This document shows, in pieces, positions 1 through 9,188 of a DNA stretch of 64,000 nucleotides (its first letter is position 1; each line of letters opens with the position of its first letter). Location of the stretch: assembly GCF_023517775.1 (NCBI RefSeq), contig NZ_CP082904.1, positions 186,001-250,000 of the forward strand, written 5' to 3'. The position numbers and the translations under genes were made by a program. Under the pieces are notes generated by a model. That model had not been told where the DNA came from. It made no database searches and was given only the letters and a program-made list of their open reading frames with translations. This DNA comes from Mixta hanseatica. Its GTDB lineage: Bacteria > Pseudomonadota > Gammaproteobacteria > Enterobacterales > Enterobacteriaceae.

Positions 1-1340
1 TCATCATAAGGCTTCACCTCTTCCATCCAGGTGCGATTGGTAACATCAAACACGTCGCTCAGACGGTTAGAGGCGGTTTCATCCGGGCCAAACAGACGGA
101 AGTTATCTTTATTACGCTGGAAAATTGCGCGCAGATACTGCCCCAGCACCTCGGTAGACTGCACCTGCTTTTCGCCCGGCGTGGTGACATCTACGGCGAA
201 CTCGCGAATATCAGGCGTATCCAGTTCGCGGCGCAGTCGTCCGCCGTTGGCGTAAGGTGAGGCGCCCATGCGTTTTTCGCCCTGCGGCGCCAGCGCGCGC
301 AGTTCCGGCTTCAGCTTGCCCTGCTCATCAAACAGATCGTCCGGCTGATAGCTGCGCATCCACTGCTCAAGGATTTGGCGATGTTGGTCATTCTCACGAC
401 AGGAAGAGACCGGCACCTGATGCGCACGCCAGAAATCTTCGACCTTTTTGCCATCTACCGTTTTCGGGCCGGTCCAGCCTTTCGGGCTGCGCAGAATAAT
501 CATCGGCCAGCGCGGGATGCTCTCCTGCGCTTCGCCGCTACGGCCGCGCTGCTGATACTCGCGAATCTTATCGCAGGCCTTATCCAGCGTTTCAGCCATC
601 TGCCGGTGCATTTTTTCCGGCTCGTCCCCGCAAACAAACAGCGGCTCATAGCCGTAGCCGCTGAACAGTTGATGCAAATCCTCATCGCTGCTGCGTCCAA
701 GCAGCGTCGGGTTGGCAATCTTGTAGCCGTTAAGATGCAGGATCGGCAGCACCGCGCCGTCGCGAGCGGCGTTAAGGAATTTGATGCCGTGCCAGCTGGA
801 AGAGAGCGGGCCGGTTTCCGCTTCGCCGTCGCCAATTACGCAGGCGGCGATCAGGTTGGGATAGTCGAATACCGCGCCAAAAGCGTGCGACAGCGAGTAA
901 CCCAGTTCGCCGCCTTCGTTAATCGAGCCAGGCGTTTCCGGCGCAGCGTGGCTGGGAATGCCGCCGGGAAAAGAGAACTGCTTAAACAGCCGCTGCATAC
1001 CGGTCGCGTCCTCGCTTACCTGCGGATAGATCTCGCTGTAGCTGCCTTCCAGCCAGGTGTTCGCCACCATGCCCGGCCCGCCGTGGCCCGGCCCGCAGAT
1101 GTAAATCATATCCAGGTCGCGATGGCGGATAAGGCGGTTAAGGTGCGCATAGATAAAATTCAGGCCGGGCGTGGTACCCCAGTGGCCGAGCAGACGCGGT
1201 TTAATATGTTCGGGCTGTAACGGCTCACGCAGCAGCGGGTTGTTCATTAAATAGATTTGGCCCACTGATAAATAGTTAGCGGCGCGCCAGTAGCGATCGA
1301 GCAATTTTAGTTCTTCCTGAGTATCTGGTGCATTCGTCAT
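1..1340 (-). CDS. xfp: Phosphoketolase, N-terminal part (cut by window edge)
   Basis: Thiamine-diphosphate enzyme that cleaves xylulose 5-phosphate (and in many members fructose 6-phosphate) with phosphate to acetyl phosphate plus glyceraldehyde 3-phosphate or erythrose 4-phosphate. About 446 codons are visible, read leftward, and the frame stays open to base 1; the family is usually about 790 residues, so a little over half is present. Recognisable stretches are [46 protein letters not shown] and the ThDP-binding region around [16 protein letters not shown]. The start at 1340 is preceded by a strong GGAGG about seven bases upstream. It is divergent from the SLC13 transporter gene, with a 148-base shared upstream region. 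E. coli K-12 lacks this enzyme, so it is an accessory carbon route here. Family call is firm; substrate preference cannot be read from the sequence. Confidence 0.95.
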   Translation of the reverse strand, partial: MTNAPDTQEELKLLDRYWRAANYLSVGQIYLMNNPLLREPLQPEHIKPRLLGHWGTTPGLNFIYAHLNRLIRHRDLDMIYICGPGHGGPGMVANTWLEGSYSEIYPQVSEDATGMQRLFKQFSFPGGIPSHAAPETPGSINEGGELGYSLSHAFGAVFDYPNLIAACVIGDGEAETGPLSSSWHGIKFLNAARDGAVLPILHLNGYKIANPTLLGRSSDEDLHQLFSGYGYEPLFVCGDEPEKMHRQMAETLDKACDKIREYQQRGRSGEAQESIPRWPMIILRSPKGWTGPKTVDGKKVEDFWRAHQVPVSSCRENDQHRQILEQWMRSYQPDDLFDEQGKLKPELRALAPQGEKRMGASPYANGGRLRRELDTPDIREFAVDVTTPGEKQVQSTEVLGQYLRAIFQRNKDNFRLFGPDETASNRLSDVFDVTNRTWMEEVKPYD

Positions 1341-1488
1341 GCTTTTCCTCCGGTGACGTCAATCACAATTTCGGGCAGGGAGCGCTTTACCCGGGTGAAA
1401 TGAAACTCAATACTCTTTAACCCTACTAGAAGAAAACTTAATCAGCCAAAAAACAGGCTTTTTAGACATGCTGGCAAGGAGCGGTGCT

Positions 1489-2790
1489 GTGTTTACCTCT
1501 GATGTTCATCTGTGGCTGACCGCGCTGGTGGTTACAGTCACTATCCTGCTATGGGCCAGCGCGCGCCTGCCGGAATTTATTACCGCACTACTGTTTTTTG
1601 CCGCCGCCATGCTGTTGCATATCGCGCCAGCGGCCAGCGTGTTTGGCGGCTTCGCCTCTTCGGCTTTCTGGCTGGTGCTCAGCGGTTTTATTCTTGGCGT
1701 GGCGATCCGCAAAGTTGGCCTGGCCGATCGGCTGGCGCACGTGTTGGCGCCGCGCTTAAGCGCCAGCTGGCCGCGGATGGTGGGCGGAACGATCATTATC
1801 AGCTATCTGCTGGCGTTTATTATGCCTTCCAATATGGGCCGCATAGCGCTGTTGATGCCGGTGGTCGGCGCGCTGGCGAAACAGGCTGGTCTAAAAGAGG
1901 GCAGCCGCGGCTGGGTGGGCCTGGCGCTGGCGGTGGGCTTTGGCACCTTCCAGCTTTCCGCCAGCATTCTGCCGGCTAATGTGCCCAATCTGGTGATGAG
2001 CGGGGCGGCGGAAACCGCTTACCATCTGCATCTGGGCTATATGCCGTGGCTGTTTTTACAGGCACCTGTGGTGGGGTTGTTGAAAGGGGCGATATTAACG
2101 CTGTGCATCTGCTGGCTGTTTCCGGCGCGACCGCAGACGGTTACGCGCGGCGCGCCCTTGCCGACGCTTAGCCGGGAAGAGTGGCGGCTGATTATTCTGT
2201 TGCTGCTGACGCTGATCCTGTGGATGACCGACAGCCAGCATGGTATTTCACCCGCCTGGATCGGCCTGTGCGCCGCCTGTTTTTGTTTGTTGCCGCGCGT
2301 CGGCTTTATCTCCAGCGAGGCGTTCGCCAGCGGAGTCAACTTCCGCACTTGTTTGTATGTGGCGGCTATTTTGGGCGTGACGGCGGTGGTGGTGGATTCC
2401 GGCCTGGGTCATCTCATCGCTCAGGGGCTGCTGCGCATTACACCGCTCGATCCTGCCACGCCCTTTGTTAATTTTGTCTCGCTAAGCGCCCTGACCAGCG
2501 CGCTGAATTTTGTGGTGACCGCCAACGGCGTTCCGGCGATGTTTACGCCGATGGCGCAGAGTTTCGCCGACGCCTCCGGTTTCCCATTAGGCAGCGTTAT
2601 TATGCTGCAGGTGCTGGCGTACGCGACGCCGCTATTGCCCTATCAGGCCTCGCCGATCGTACTGGCGATGGCATTAGGCAATGTGTCGGCGCGCGACGGC
2701 CTCCGGCTATGTCTGCTGGTGGCGCTGATCGGTCTGGTGCTGTTGTTGCCGCTTTATTACGGCTGGTTTCTGCTGTTGGGATATTTGTAA
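1489..2790 (+). CDS. SLC13/DASS-type anion transporter
   Basis: Predicted inner-membrane permease of the divalent anion:sodium symporter (SLC13, ArsB-like ion transporter) superfamily, which carries dicarboxylates, sulfate or related anions. Roughly ten to twelve hydrophobic segments fill the protein. The two internal halves carry the expected short substrate motifs, PSNMGRIALLMP about a quarter of the way in and VTANGVPAMFTP in the second half, in place of the classic Ser-Asn-Thr pairs. I choose GTG at 1489 (433 residues) over the in-frame ATG at 1468, because AAGGAG at 1476-1481 sits seven bases before GTG while the ATG has no ribosome binding site. It is divergent from the phosphoketolase gene and convergent with mqo. 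A role in malate or other dicarboxylate uptake beside Mqo would make sense but is inference. Confidence 0.85.
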   Translation: MFTSDVHLWLTALVVTVTILLWASARLPEFITALLFFAAAMLLHIAPAASVFGGFASSAFWLVLSGFILGVAIRKVGLADRLAHVLAPRLSASWPRMVGGTIIISYLLAFIMPSNMGRIALLMPVVGALAKQAGLKEGSRGWVGLALAVGFGTFQLSASILPANVPNLVMSGAAETAYHLHLGYMPWLFLQAPVVGLLKGAILTLCICWLFPARPQTVTRGAPLPTLSREEWRLIILLLLTLILWMTDSQHGISPAWIGLCAACFCLLPRVGFISSEAFASGVNFRTCLYVAAILGVTAVVVDSGLGHLIAQGLLRITPLDPATPFVNFVSLSALTSALNFVVTANGVPAMFTPMAQSFADASGFPLGSVIMLQVLAYATPLLPYQASPIVLAMALGNVSARDGLRLCLLVALIGLVLLLPLYYGWFLLLGYL

Positions 2791-2873
2791 CGGCTGGCAA
2801 GGTTCCTCCTGCTGCCGCTGGGCTGCCTGGACGAAAAAGTCCAGCGATAAACCGCAGATGGCATAGCTAAGGT

Positions 2874-2903
2874 GGGCAAAAAAACAGGCGGCATTGCCGC
2901 CTG
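2874..2903 (-). terminator. Rho-independent terminator of mqo
   Basis: A seven-pair stem, CAGGCGG/CCGCCTG (2885-2891 and 2897-2903), has a run of seven A on its left side. Read on the minus strand this gives a GC hairpin followed by a U tract, 43 bases past the mqo stop. On the plus strand no U tract follows, so it mainly serves mqo. Confidence 0.85.
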
Positions 2904-2945
2904 CTGATCTTGCTGTCAGGTTCAGCCTGACGGCTGCGTTCAGGC

Positions 2946-4562
2946 TTATTTATGGGCCGCGATGACAGCGTGAGAGGCTTCGTCGTTAGCGGCGGCTGGC
3001 GTCATCGGCGCATAATCCAGTTGCAGGATACGGCTGGTTTCCGCCAGCTCATGCTCGGTTGCACTGATATTGCCGTTCAGCTTCTGACCGTAAGATGGGA
3101 TCATCTCTTTCAGCTTCGCCTGCCATTCTGGCGAGGCGAATCTATCTTTAAACACTTTCTGCATCAGGTTCACCATGATTGGCGCCGCGGTGGAAGCGCC
3201 CGGTGATGCGCCGAGCAGGGCAGAAACGGTGCCGTCCTGCGAGGTCACTACTTCCGTGCCCAGGCGCAGCACGCCGCCTTTTTCTGCATCTTTCTTGATG
3301 ATCTGCACGCGCTGGCCAGCCTGAACCAGATGCCAGTCTTCTTTCTTCGCCTCCGGGAACCAGGCCTTCAGCGCCGTATAGCGATCGTCGTCGCTCAGCA
3401 TCAGCTGGCTGACCAGATACTTCACCAGGTTAAAGTTATCCATTCCCACATGCACCATTGGCATAAGGTTGCTGGCGGTGATGGAACCGAACATATCCCA
3501 CAGGGAGCCGGTTTTCAGAAACTTAGTTGAGAAGGTGGCGAACGGGCCAAACAGCAGAACCTGCTTGCCATCCAGCATGCGGGTATCCATATGCGGAACG
3601 GACATCGGCGGCGCGCCAACCGAGGCCTTCCCATATACTTTCGCCAGATGCTGCTTCACGACTTCCTGATTCTCCGTTACCAGGAAGGAGCCGCCCACCG
3701 GGAAACCGGCGTAGTTTTTCGCTTCCGGGATGCCGGTTTTTTGCAGCAGCGGCAGGGCCGCGCCGCCAGCGCCGATAAAGAGATACTTCGCGTTAACGAT
3801 TTTCTCCGCGCCGTTATTCTTCAGATCGGCAATGACGACACGCCAGCTACCGTCGTCGTTACGCTTAATATCGCGCACTTCATGGCGGGTTTGCAGGCTA
3901 AAATTCGGGCTTTTTGCCAGCGAAGCGACCAGCTGACGCGTAATTTCGCCGAAGTTAACGTCAGTTCCGATATTGATGCGCGTGGCCGCCACTTTCTGCT
4001 GCGGATCGCGGCCTTTCATTACCAGCGGCACCCACTTCGCAATCTGCGCGTGGTCTTCTGAGTATTCCATGCCGCGGAACAGGGTGCTTTTCTGCAGCGC
4101 TTCATAACGTTTACGCAGGAAAGTAACGTTCTCTTCGCCCCAGGCAAAGCTCATATGCGGCGTCGTATTGATAAAACTGGGCGGGTCGTGCAGTACGCCT
4201 TTCTGTACCTGTGAGGCCCAGAATTGACGAGAGATCTGGAAGGCTTCGTTAATATCGATCGCTTTGTTGATGTCGATCGAACCCTCTTTTTCTGGCGTAT
4301 AGTTCATTTCCGCCAGTGCGGAATGGCCAGTACCGGCGTTGTTCCAGCCGTTAGAGCTCTCTTCCGCGACGTTCTCCAGACGCTCTACCATTTTGATAGA
4401 CCAGCCTGGTTCCAGCTCCTGAAGATAAGTCCCCAGGGTGGCGCTCATAATTCCCCCGCCGATGAGTAGTACATCGACGTCCTCTTTATCTTCTGCTACT
4501 GCATGCTTACTTAGGCCTAAAGCATTCATACACAGCGTCAGAAGTAATGCTGTTTTACGCAT
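2946..4562 (-). CDS. mqo: Malate:quinone oxidoreductase
   Basis: FAD-dependent, membrane-associated enzyme that oxidises malate to oxaloacetate and passes the electrons to quinone, bypassing NAD-linked malate dehydrogenase. The 538-residue product closely follows E. coli Mqo (548 residues). An N-terminal hydrophobic stretch ending around residue 23 resembles a signal or anchor segment. It is followed by the FAD-binding [16 protein letters not shown] motif and the Mqo hallmarks [34 protein letters not shown] and [20 protein letters not shown] lies about nine bases before the ATG. It is monocistronic, with its own terminator at 2874-2903 and a 353-base AT-rich upstream region. The C-terminal tail is shorter and Ala-rich compared with E. 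coli, with no effect on recognised motifs. Confidence 0.97.
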   Translation of the reverse strand: MRKTALLLTLCMNALGLSKHAVAEDKEDVDVLLIGGGIMSATLGTYLQELEPGWSIKMVERLENVAEESSNGWNNAGTGHSALAEMNYTPEKEGSIDINKAIDINEAFQISRQFWASQVQKGVLHDPPSFINTTPHMSFAWGEENVTFLRKRYEALQKSTLFRGMEYSEDHAQIAKWVPLVMKGRDPQQKVAATRINIGTDVNFGEITRQLVASLAKSPNFSLQTRHEVRDIKRNDDGSWRVVIADLKNNGAEKIVNAKYLFIGAGGAALPLLQKTGIPEAKNYAGFPVGGSFLVTENQEVVKQHLAKVYGKASVGAPPMSVPHMDTRMLDGKQVLLFGPFATFSTKFLKTGSLWDMFGSITASNLMPMVHVGMDNFNLVKYLVSQLMLSDDDRYTALKAWFPEAKKEDWHLVQAGQRVQIIKKDAEKGGVLRLGTEVVTSQDGTVSALLGASPGASTAAPIMVNLMQKVFKDRFASPEWQAKLKEMIPSYGQKLNGNISATEHELAETSRILQLDYAPMTPAAANDEASHAVIAAHK

Positions 4563-4915
4563 GAGGCGGCATCTCCGTCTGTTGATGGCTCAACAGATAA
4601 TTGCAGGTGAAAGAGTCCAGCTTCTGCTAGGCGGGTTGCTCTCTTTCCACAACTAAAAGCGAACGAAATAACCCCACACAATGTGAAGGTTAACCACACG
4701 TTATAAGTGCGCTAAGGAATATAACATTCTCGCAATAAAATTGAATAATTTGTTTAAAATTTAAAAGTTGTTTGAATTTTAACCAAGCTGAAGCGGTTAG
4801 CCTCACACTTTTTGTGATAAAAAGGCCAGAAAAACGCAGAAGGCTTAACAAAAGGGATCCCAGGTAAGCGTTCCCTTACTTTTTGCGGTAAGGGAACGAA
4901 AAATCGCGAGGGATT
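4563..4915. other. Intergenic region upstream of mqo
   Basis: This 353-base stretch is AT-rich, especially 4735-4800, and should hold the mqo promoter and regulatory sites. I see no convincing ORF. The only clear structure is the hairpin at 4869-4898, listed separately. Confidence 0.6.
4869..4898. repeat. Perfect 11-bp hairpin after the ygiW-like operon
   Basis: CGTTCCCTTAC and GTAAGGGAACG form a perfect 11-base-pair inverted repeat with an eight-base loop, starting 18 bases beyond the stop of the ygiW-like gene. Neither strand has a proper U tract after the stem (on the minus strand the T run comes before it). It may stabilise the 3' end of the transcript or act as a weak terminator; the position favours the ygiW-like operon. 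Confidence 0.55.
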
Positions 4916-5311
4916 TTACAGCAGGTGCAACTTCTTCACGTCAATCAACAGAGTTTTGCCGTGGCGCAACAGGGTACCGTTAACCGAGATCAAATCGTCC
5001 GGTTTTACTTCCTGACCCTGCCAGACGCCATCGTCAATTTGTAACTGTACGGTGCCGGAGCGATCGCGCAGTTCCCAGGTTTTTTTACCGGTCTGGCGGA
5101 TAATATTGCCCTGCAAGGTTACCCAGGTGCCGGTAGAAAGCTGCGCTAGCTGATGGGTGGCGGTCAGCTGTTGATTATCCGTGACCGCGCGGTAGCCATC
5201 TTTCTGATCTTCCGGCGGCGGCGCTTTGCCGTCTGGATTAAAGCCGCCATCGGCGGCCAGAGCCGGAGCGGCAAACAGAGCTGCCAGGCATAACGTCAGG
5301 ATTTTATTCAT
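4916..5311 (-). CDS. YgiW/YdeI-family OB-fold stress protein, copy 2
   Basis: Small periplasmic protein of the bacterial OB-fold (BOF) family, whose members (YgiW, YdeI, VisP) are linked to tolerance of peroxide, cationic peptides and metal stress. The 131 residues begin with a clear signal peptide ending in APALAA. The OB-fold core has the family pattern GTWVTLQGNIIRQTG, then WELRDRSGTVQLQIDDGVWQGQ and later ISVNGTLLRHGKTLLIDVKK. An AGGAG precedes the ATG. It lies 35 bases downstream of a paralogue with the same layout and is probably co-transcribed with it. A short Pro-rich segment (GKAPPPEDQKDGYR) follows the signal peptide in this copy and has a counterpart in the paralogue. Confidence 0.9.
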   Translation of the reverse strand: MNKILTLCLAALFAAPALAADGGFNPDGKAPPPEDQKDGYRAVTDNQQLTATHQLAQLSTGTWVTLQGNIIRQTGKKTWELRDRSGTVQLQIDDGVWQGQEVKPDDLISVNGTLLRHGKTLLIDVKKLHLL

Positions 5312-5346
5312 CGCCTTCTCCTGCGGTTATCAGTAGCGCTGCGCTA

Positions 5347-5742
5347 TCAGGGATCGCCCAACTGTTGCACATCAATCCAGCGACGCTCACCATCCTGACG
5401 AACACGACCGTTCATACGCACCTGATCTTTGGCATCATAGGTTTTGCCTGCCCAGACTTTTTCCGGGATAACCAGGTCAATGGTTTGATCACCATGACCG
5501 CGTAGCTGATAGCGGTTATCGCCTTTTTGCTTAATGATATAGCCTTCAACCGTTACCCAGGCGCCATCTCGCATGGTTTTTACCAGTTCCAAAGGCGCTG
5601 AGGTGGTATCTTCGGTTCCTTTATAGCCGCTATCCTGATTGGTCGGCGGCGCTTCGCCGCTTTTATAGCCGCCGTTATCCTCGGCAAAGGCTGGCAGCGT
5701 GAAAAGGGCGATCAGGGCTGCAATAGTCAACTTTTTAGCCAT
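5347..5742 (-). CDS. YgiW/YdeI-family OB-fold stress protein, copy 1
   Basis: First gene of a two-gene operon encoding paralogous BOF-family periplasmic proteins, both 131 residues. It has a signal peptide ending near LPAFA, a linker GGYKSGEAPPTNQDSGYKG, and the OB-fold signature GAWVTVEGYIIKQKGDNRYQLRG followed by IPEKVWAGKTYDAKDQV and MNGRVRQDGERRWIDVQQL. TAAGGAG sits eight bases before the ATG. A TATAGT hexamer lies about 50 bases upstream on the minus strand and could be the -10 element. The two copies are clearly diverged, so this is an old duplication. Function beyond stress tolerance is not readable here. Confidence 0.9.
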   Translation of the reverse strand: MAKKLTIAALIALFTLPAFAEDNGGYKSGEAPPTNQDSGYKGTEDTTSAPLELVKTMRDGAWVTVEGYIIKQKGDNRYQLRGHGDQTIDLVIPEKVWAGKTYDAKDQVRMNGRVRQDGERRWIDVQQLGDP

Positions 5743-5912
5743 ACATTCTCCTTAATAACTGTCCGTTCGGGCCAGGCGAAAAACGCCTTTGCTGACTATA
5801 AGCCTGGCACAGTCTGGTGAAGTCGGGAGGAAAACGGCGTACGGCCGCCTTGATATTGCACAACTTTAGGAAAACAGGTCGTTACGTAAGGCTGAACGGT
5901 GCGCGGCAGGAA

Positions 5913-6155
5913 TTAGACTTTACCGAAACGACGCCAGAGAAAACGCAGCACAAAAAATTCCATTGTTCCCAGTACCAGAAACCACAGGCACAGCACAAAA
6001 GTATAAAACTGATTCAGGTCGCTAAAATGAAACAGCGACATCATGCGGGCAGTCAGCTCCGGGCCTGGAGAAGGCGCGGGCAGCAGCAGCGCAGACAGAA
6101 AGCCCAGGAGCAAAATACTCATCGGAGCAAGCCAATTTTCAAACGTGGATTTCAT
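5913..6155 (-). CDS. Small inner-membrane protein, unknown
   Basis: An 80-residue product that I do not recognise. It has two hydrophobic segments, roughly residues 10-27 and 48-73, separated by a short polar loop containing PSPGPELTARMMSLFHFSDL, and a positively charged end (RFLWRRFGKV). By charge, the C-terminus is probably cytoplasmic. The gene stands alone between the ygiW-like pair and a divergent unit. The start has no strong ribosome binding site (an AACCTTATGAA context). Length and composition are those of a genuine small membrane protein, but conservation should decide. Confidence 0.55.
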   Translation of the reverse strand: MKSTFENWLAPMSILLLGFLSALLLPAPSPGPELTARMMSLFHFSDLNQFYTFVLCLWFLVLGTMEFFVLRFLWRRFGKV

Positions 6156-6390
6156 AAGGTTCAGGACGGCAAAGAAACGAGAAGAGTATTGTCGGTGAAT
6201 CCGCGTATGGGTTCAACGTTTAGCGGCCTGCCCGCACGGTGGCGAGAGCGTTAGCTGGTATTGATGCTAATTCAATAGCTTACCCTCTGCTTTTTTAACA
6301 AAAATGTTAAGAAACCTGGGCTCGTTTATCTTTTGTTTAAGTTTTGCTTTGCATAATCGCCGCGAATTTTGTGATCTGCTTCAAAAAAAG

Positions 6391-6419
6391 TTGCTGCAAA
6401 AAAGCGCGGTCGCTATAAT
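6391..6419 (+). promoter_or_regulatory. Sigma-70 promoter of a short-ORF transcript
   Basis: TTGCTG (6391-6396), a 17-base spacer and a perfect TATAAT (6414-6419). Transcription would start near 6426, about 36 bases before the ATG of the 25-codon ORF at 6462. Confidence 0.7.
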
Positions 6420-6461
6420 TTTCGTTGTTTTTTTCAACAGAAGTTAAGCAGGTCATTTGTT

Positions 6462-6539
6462 ATGAAAAAGTTCTTCCGGTATGTGTTTCACGCTTACGTT
6501 GAAACCTTTAAGCACGTACCGCCCGGCGCACTGAACTAA
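6462..6539 (+). CDS. 25-residue microprotein, unknown
   Basis: A short ORF beginning MKKFFRYVFHAYVETFKH and ending in PPGALN. It is rich in aromatic and basic residues and, drawn as a helix, would be amphipathic rather than a plain membrane span. It lies 43 bases downstream of a perfect -10 hexamer with 17-base spacing and has a modest AGCAGG about seven bases before the ATG. I do not recognise the family. It might be a functional microprotein, a leader peptide for the downstream small ORF, or a chance ORF; the strong promoter argues against chance. Confidence is limited because the coding evidence is only position, start context and composition. Confidence 0.45.
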   Translation: MKKFFRYVFHAYVETFKHVPPGALN

Positions 6540-6588
6540 CGGCGCCGCCGCACCGAAACCCTCGATAACCGCGGCCAGGGAACGACCG

Positions 6589-6788
6589 ATGGTTATCAAA
6601 CCCTGCTTTTATCTCTCTCCTGCGTTTATTTTACTTGCGCTCTTCCTGGTTAAACGCTGGCTCACGCCTGTTTATCGTACCCGCTTACCTTTTTGTTTCT
6701 CATCGCATTGCTCTGCCGGGTCTACGGCAATTTTCTTAAATCACCGTTGTTGCTAACCGCCGCACATTTTTATCAACCGTTGTTGTGA
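6589..6788 (+). pseudogene. Possible frameshifted small membrane-protein ORF
   Basis: An ATG at 6589 opens a 55-codon frame, beginning MVIKPCFYLSPAFILLALFL, that ends at 6756 with a low-quality tail. From about 6670, a different frame reads LSYPLTFLFLIALLCRVYGN and continues to a TGA at 6786-6788 with plausible hydrophobic coding character. One frameshift would join them into a two-span membrane protein of about 65 residues. This could be a decayed gene, or the resemblance may be accidental in a T-rich region. It follows the 25-codon ORF on what is probably the same transcript. Confidence 0.25.
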
Positions 6789-6862
6789 AGCGGCGCGGCA
6801 AACAAGGCGAAGCGCTATTTAGCGCCTAAACTTAGCGGGTATCCCTAACCTGAGAGCAGCTG

Positions 6863-7786
6863 ATGAAGAGAGCAACCCGGAGACGCGGGCCGAATAACCG
6901 CACACTTCTTCTCGGTATGGCCGCAGCACTGGCCGGTACGGCGCTGTTTGTTAAGCAATGGCGCAAATGGCAGCAAACGCCGCCCGTGGGCATTCATAGT
7001 CATCAGGCGGGGCTGGCCGGGTATTATCAGCAGGTGGGGCCGTGGCGGATGTTCACTCGCGCCACGCCGGAGACCCGTCCCGGCTTGCCGGTGGTCCTGC
7101 TGCATGGCCTGGTGCTTTCCGGACGGGCGATGGAAGATTTAGCGCTGGCGCTGGGCTGGGAATATCGGGTGCTGGTGCCTGACCTGCCGGGCTTCGGCGG
7201 CAGCTCATTGCCGGTCTCGCAGCCGGTGCTCAATGTCGATCAGCTGGCAGAAGCGCTGTGGATGTGGATGCAGCAGAATCAGCTATCGCGCGCTATTTTC
7301 GTCGGCAACTCGATGGGTTGCCAGGTGCTGGCCGCACTGGCGGTTGCGCACCCTGAAGCGGTCGCCGGACTGGTGCTGCAAGGGCCGACCGTCGATCGCC
7401 ATAACCGTTCGCTACTGCGCCAAATCTGGCTTGACTGGCGCAACGGTCGTCGGGAAGCGCATCGTTCGCCCGCTGCGCTCAGTCGAATCGATTATGCCAA
7501 GGCGGGCATCTGGCGCGCTATCGGTACCGTACGCGCCATGATGCGCGATCGCATTGAACAACGTTTGCCGCATATTAAAGCGCCTACGCTGGTAGTACGC
7601 GGCTCATACGATGTGGTTTCTCCCGCCCGCTGGGTGGCTGAAATGGTGGCGCTGCTGCCGCACGGCGAGCTGATGACCCTGCCGCAGGGTACCCATACGC
7701 TGCACTATGTTTATCCCTGGAGTTACAGCCGCGCTATACGGCCTTTTATCGCTCGCGTGCAGAAGGAACAGGAAAACCATGAGTAA
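6863..7786 (+). CDS. Membrane-anchored alpha/beta hydrolase
   Basis: A 307-residue alpha/beta-hydrolase-fold protein. The N-terminus has a basic head (KRATRRR) and one hydrophobic segment at about residues 14-30, so it is likely anchored in the inner membrane. The oxyanion-loop motif LLHGLVLSG is near residue 80, the nucleophile elbow GNSMG puts Ser at about 150, an acid follows VVRGSYDVVS near 248, and His lies in GTHTLHY near 279. That is a complete catalytic triad. The gene overlaps the next by eight bases (7779-7786), so the two are translationally coupled. Substrate is unknown; the fold fits esterases, lipases and C-C hydrolases alike. Confidence 0.8.
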   Translation: MKRATRRRGPNNRTLLLGMAAALAGTALFVKQWRKWQQTPPVGIHSHQAGLAGYYQQVGPWRMFTRATPETRPGLPVVLLHGLVLSGRAMEDLALALGWEYRVLVPDLPGFGGSSLPVSQPVLNVDQLAEALWMWMQQNQLSRAIFVGNSMGCQVLAALAVAHPEAVAGLVLQGPTVDRHNRSLLRQIWLDWRNGRREAHRSPAALSRIDYAKAGIWRAIGTVRAMMRDRIEQRLPHIKAPTLVVRGSYDVVSPARWVAEMVALLPHGELMTLPQGTHTLHYVYPWSYSRAIRPFIARVQKEQENHE

Positions 7787-9170
7787 ACCGCCAAAAGGCA
7801 TTGCCCGTTTTGACTCCGCTGCCGCGATGGTAATGGCGCTCAGCAATGCGTTACATCAGCGCCCTTTTAGCAGCCCCAGCCAGTCGCCGACGCTGGATCG
7901 CGTGTTGCCTGCCTTGAACAAGCTGCCTGAGCGCGTGCGCGAATGGGGCTACGCGCTTGGCGGCATGGCTGAAGGCATTTCGCTTAGCCAGGCGCAGCAG
8001 CTGGATATTGAAGGGATCGCGCGCTGGGTAGCGAATCAATATCCTCAGCAGCAATATCAGGCGGCGTTTGTCGGCTCCTCCAACGGCGCGATGGTGCATC
8101 TGGCGGCGGCGATGGGCGTGCCCTGGCTGCCGCAAACCTTTTTGTGTCCGGTACGTTCGCTACACAACGATCCGGATGATGCGCAAAAAGGTATGGCGGA
8201 TGGCAAACCGATCACCGATGCGCTGCTGGCGGCCTCGCCGCATCTGGCGGTGCATCAAATGCAGGACCCGAATCAGGATCGATTGATGCTGGATCAGATG
8301 TCCTACTTCCGCCTGAAACACCGTAAGCTGCCGTTGGAATACCATGAGTTTTTATTAAGCGCACTGCCGCCGGGCGGCACGCTGGTGATCAATCACTGTA
8401 CGCAGCAGTGGCCCGCCACACGCACCAGCGATCGCTCATTTTATCAGTTTGGCGCAGTGGGCGGCGCAACGGAGCAGGAATATTTTTCCGGTGGACCGCG
8501 CGTGATGGAATATTTGGCGCGCTGCGGTATCGAGCGGGAAAAATGGGAGCCGCCAGCGCCGGACACGACCGTACCGGAAGCGGAGTGGGGATTTGACGCG
8601 CATTTAATGGCCGAATTGAAAAAGCTGGCCAACAGCCAGAACTGGAAGCTGGTAGAACTGCGCTATGAAAATCCGGAGGCGCTAAGCTTTGTGACCGCCG
8701 AAATTTACCGCGACTGGTATCTGTCAGCTGGCGTTATCGCTTCACGCCTGGTGGTGGATAATTTTCTGTTAATGGACCCCTGGACCACCATGCAGCAGTA
8801 TGCAGTTCCGTTCTGGCTAACGTTCTGCACTGAACCTTCCGCGAACAGTTTGCAGCGCTACCTCGATCGTCAGCCGCCGTTCCGTAATATTGATCTACTG
8901 TTGTTTTCTCACGGCACAGAAAGTATTGGTATGGCGTCGATTGAACGCTGGCAGCAATTGCTTAACTACGCCACGGATGAGGGTGCGTTTGTCGGTGTCG
9001 ATACGGAACGTTATCCACGTGATTTCGCTACGTTAACGCGCTTCGATGAGGAGTTACGGCAGAGAGCGCCGCTATTGCCGCCGCCCGAGCCGCTAACAAC
9101 AGAGAAATTTTTAGCGGGCGTACAGCGTTACGGAGAGAAATTTCAGGTGGAGTGTTTGCTGCATAACTAA
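7779..9170 (+). CDS. Unknown protein coupled to the alpha/beta hydrolase
   Basis: A 463-residue soluble protein that I cannot assign. The start is ATG at 7779, overlapping the upstream stop and preceded by AGAAGGAACAGG, rather than a further upstream ATG at 7707. The N-terminal half contains YQAAFVGSSNGAMVHLAAAM, whose GSSNG resembles a nucleophile elbow (Ser near residue 100), and LPPGGTLVINHC about 90 residues later, so it may itself be hydrolase-like or a degenerate relative. The C-terminal half has LLLFSHGTESIGMASIERW. No signal peptide or membrane span. Overlap with the hydrolase implies they act in one process, perhaps on a lipid or polymer; this is inference. Confidence 0.75.
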   Translation: MSKPPKGIARFDSAAAMVMALSNALHQRPFSSPSQSPTLDRVLPALNKLPERVREWGYALGGMAEGISLSQAQQLDIEGIARWVANQYPQQQYQAAFVGSSNGAMVHLAAAMGVPWLPQTFLCPVRSLHNDPDDAQKGMADGKPITDALLAASPHLAVHQMQDPNQDRLMLDQMSYFRLKHRKLPLEYHEFLLSALPPGGTLVINHCTQQWPATRTSDRSFYQFGAVGGATEQEYFSGGPRVMEYLARCGIEREKWEPPAPDTTVPEAEWGFDAHLMAELKKLANSQNWKLVELRYENPEALSFVTAEIYRDWYLSAGVIASRLVVDNFLLMDPWTTMQQYAVPFWLTFCTEPSANSLQRYLDRQPPFRNIDLLLFSHGTESIGMASIERWQQLLNYATDEGAFVGVDTERYPRDFATLTRFDEELRQRAPLLPPPEPLTTEKFLAGVQRYGEKFQVECLLHN

Positions 9171-9188
9171 ACTCAGACGGGGCAGGGC

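Noticed and set aside
375..1220. 281-codon plus-strand frame opposite the phosphoketolase
   Set aside because: The minus strand encodes an unmistakable phosphoketolase over the whole stretch; this frame is a shadow.
2820..2845. Short CTGGAC/GTCCAG hairpin after the SLC13 gene
   Set aside because: Only six base pairs without a T tract; too weak to call as a terminator.
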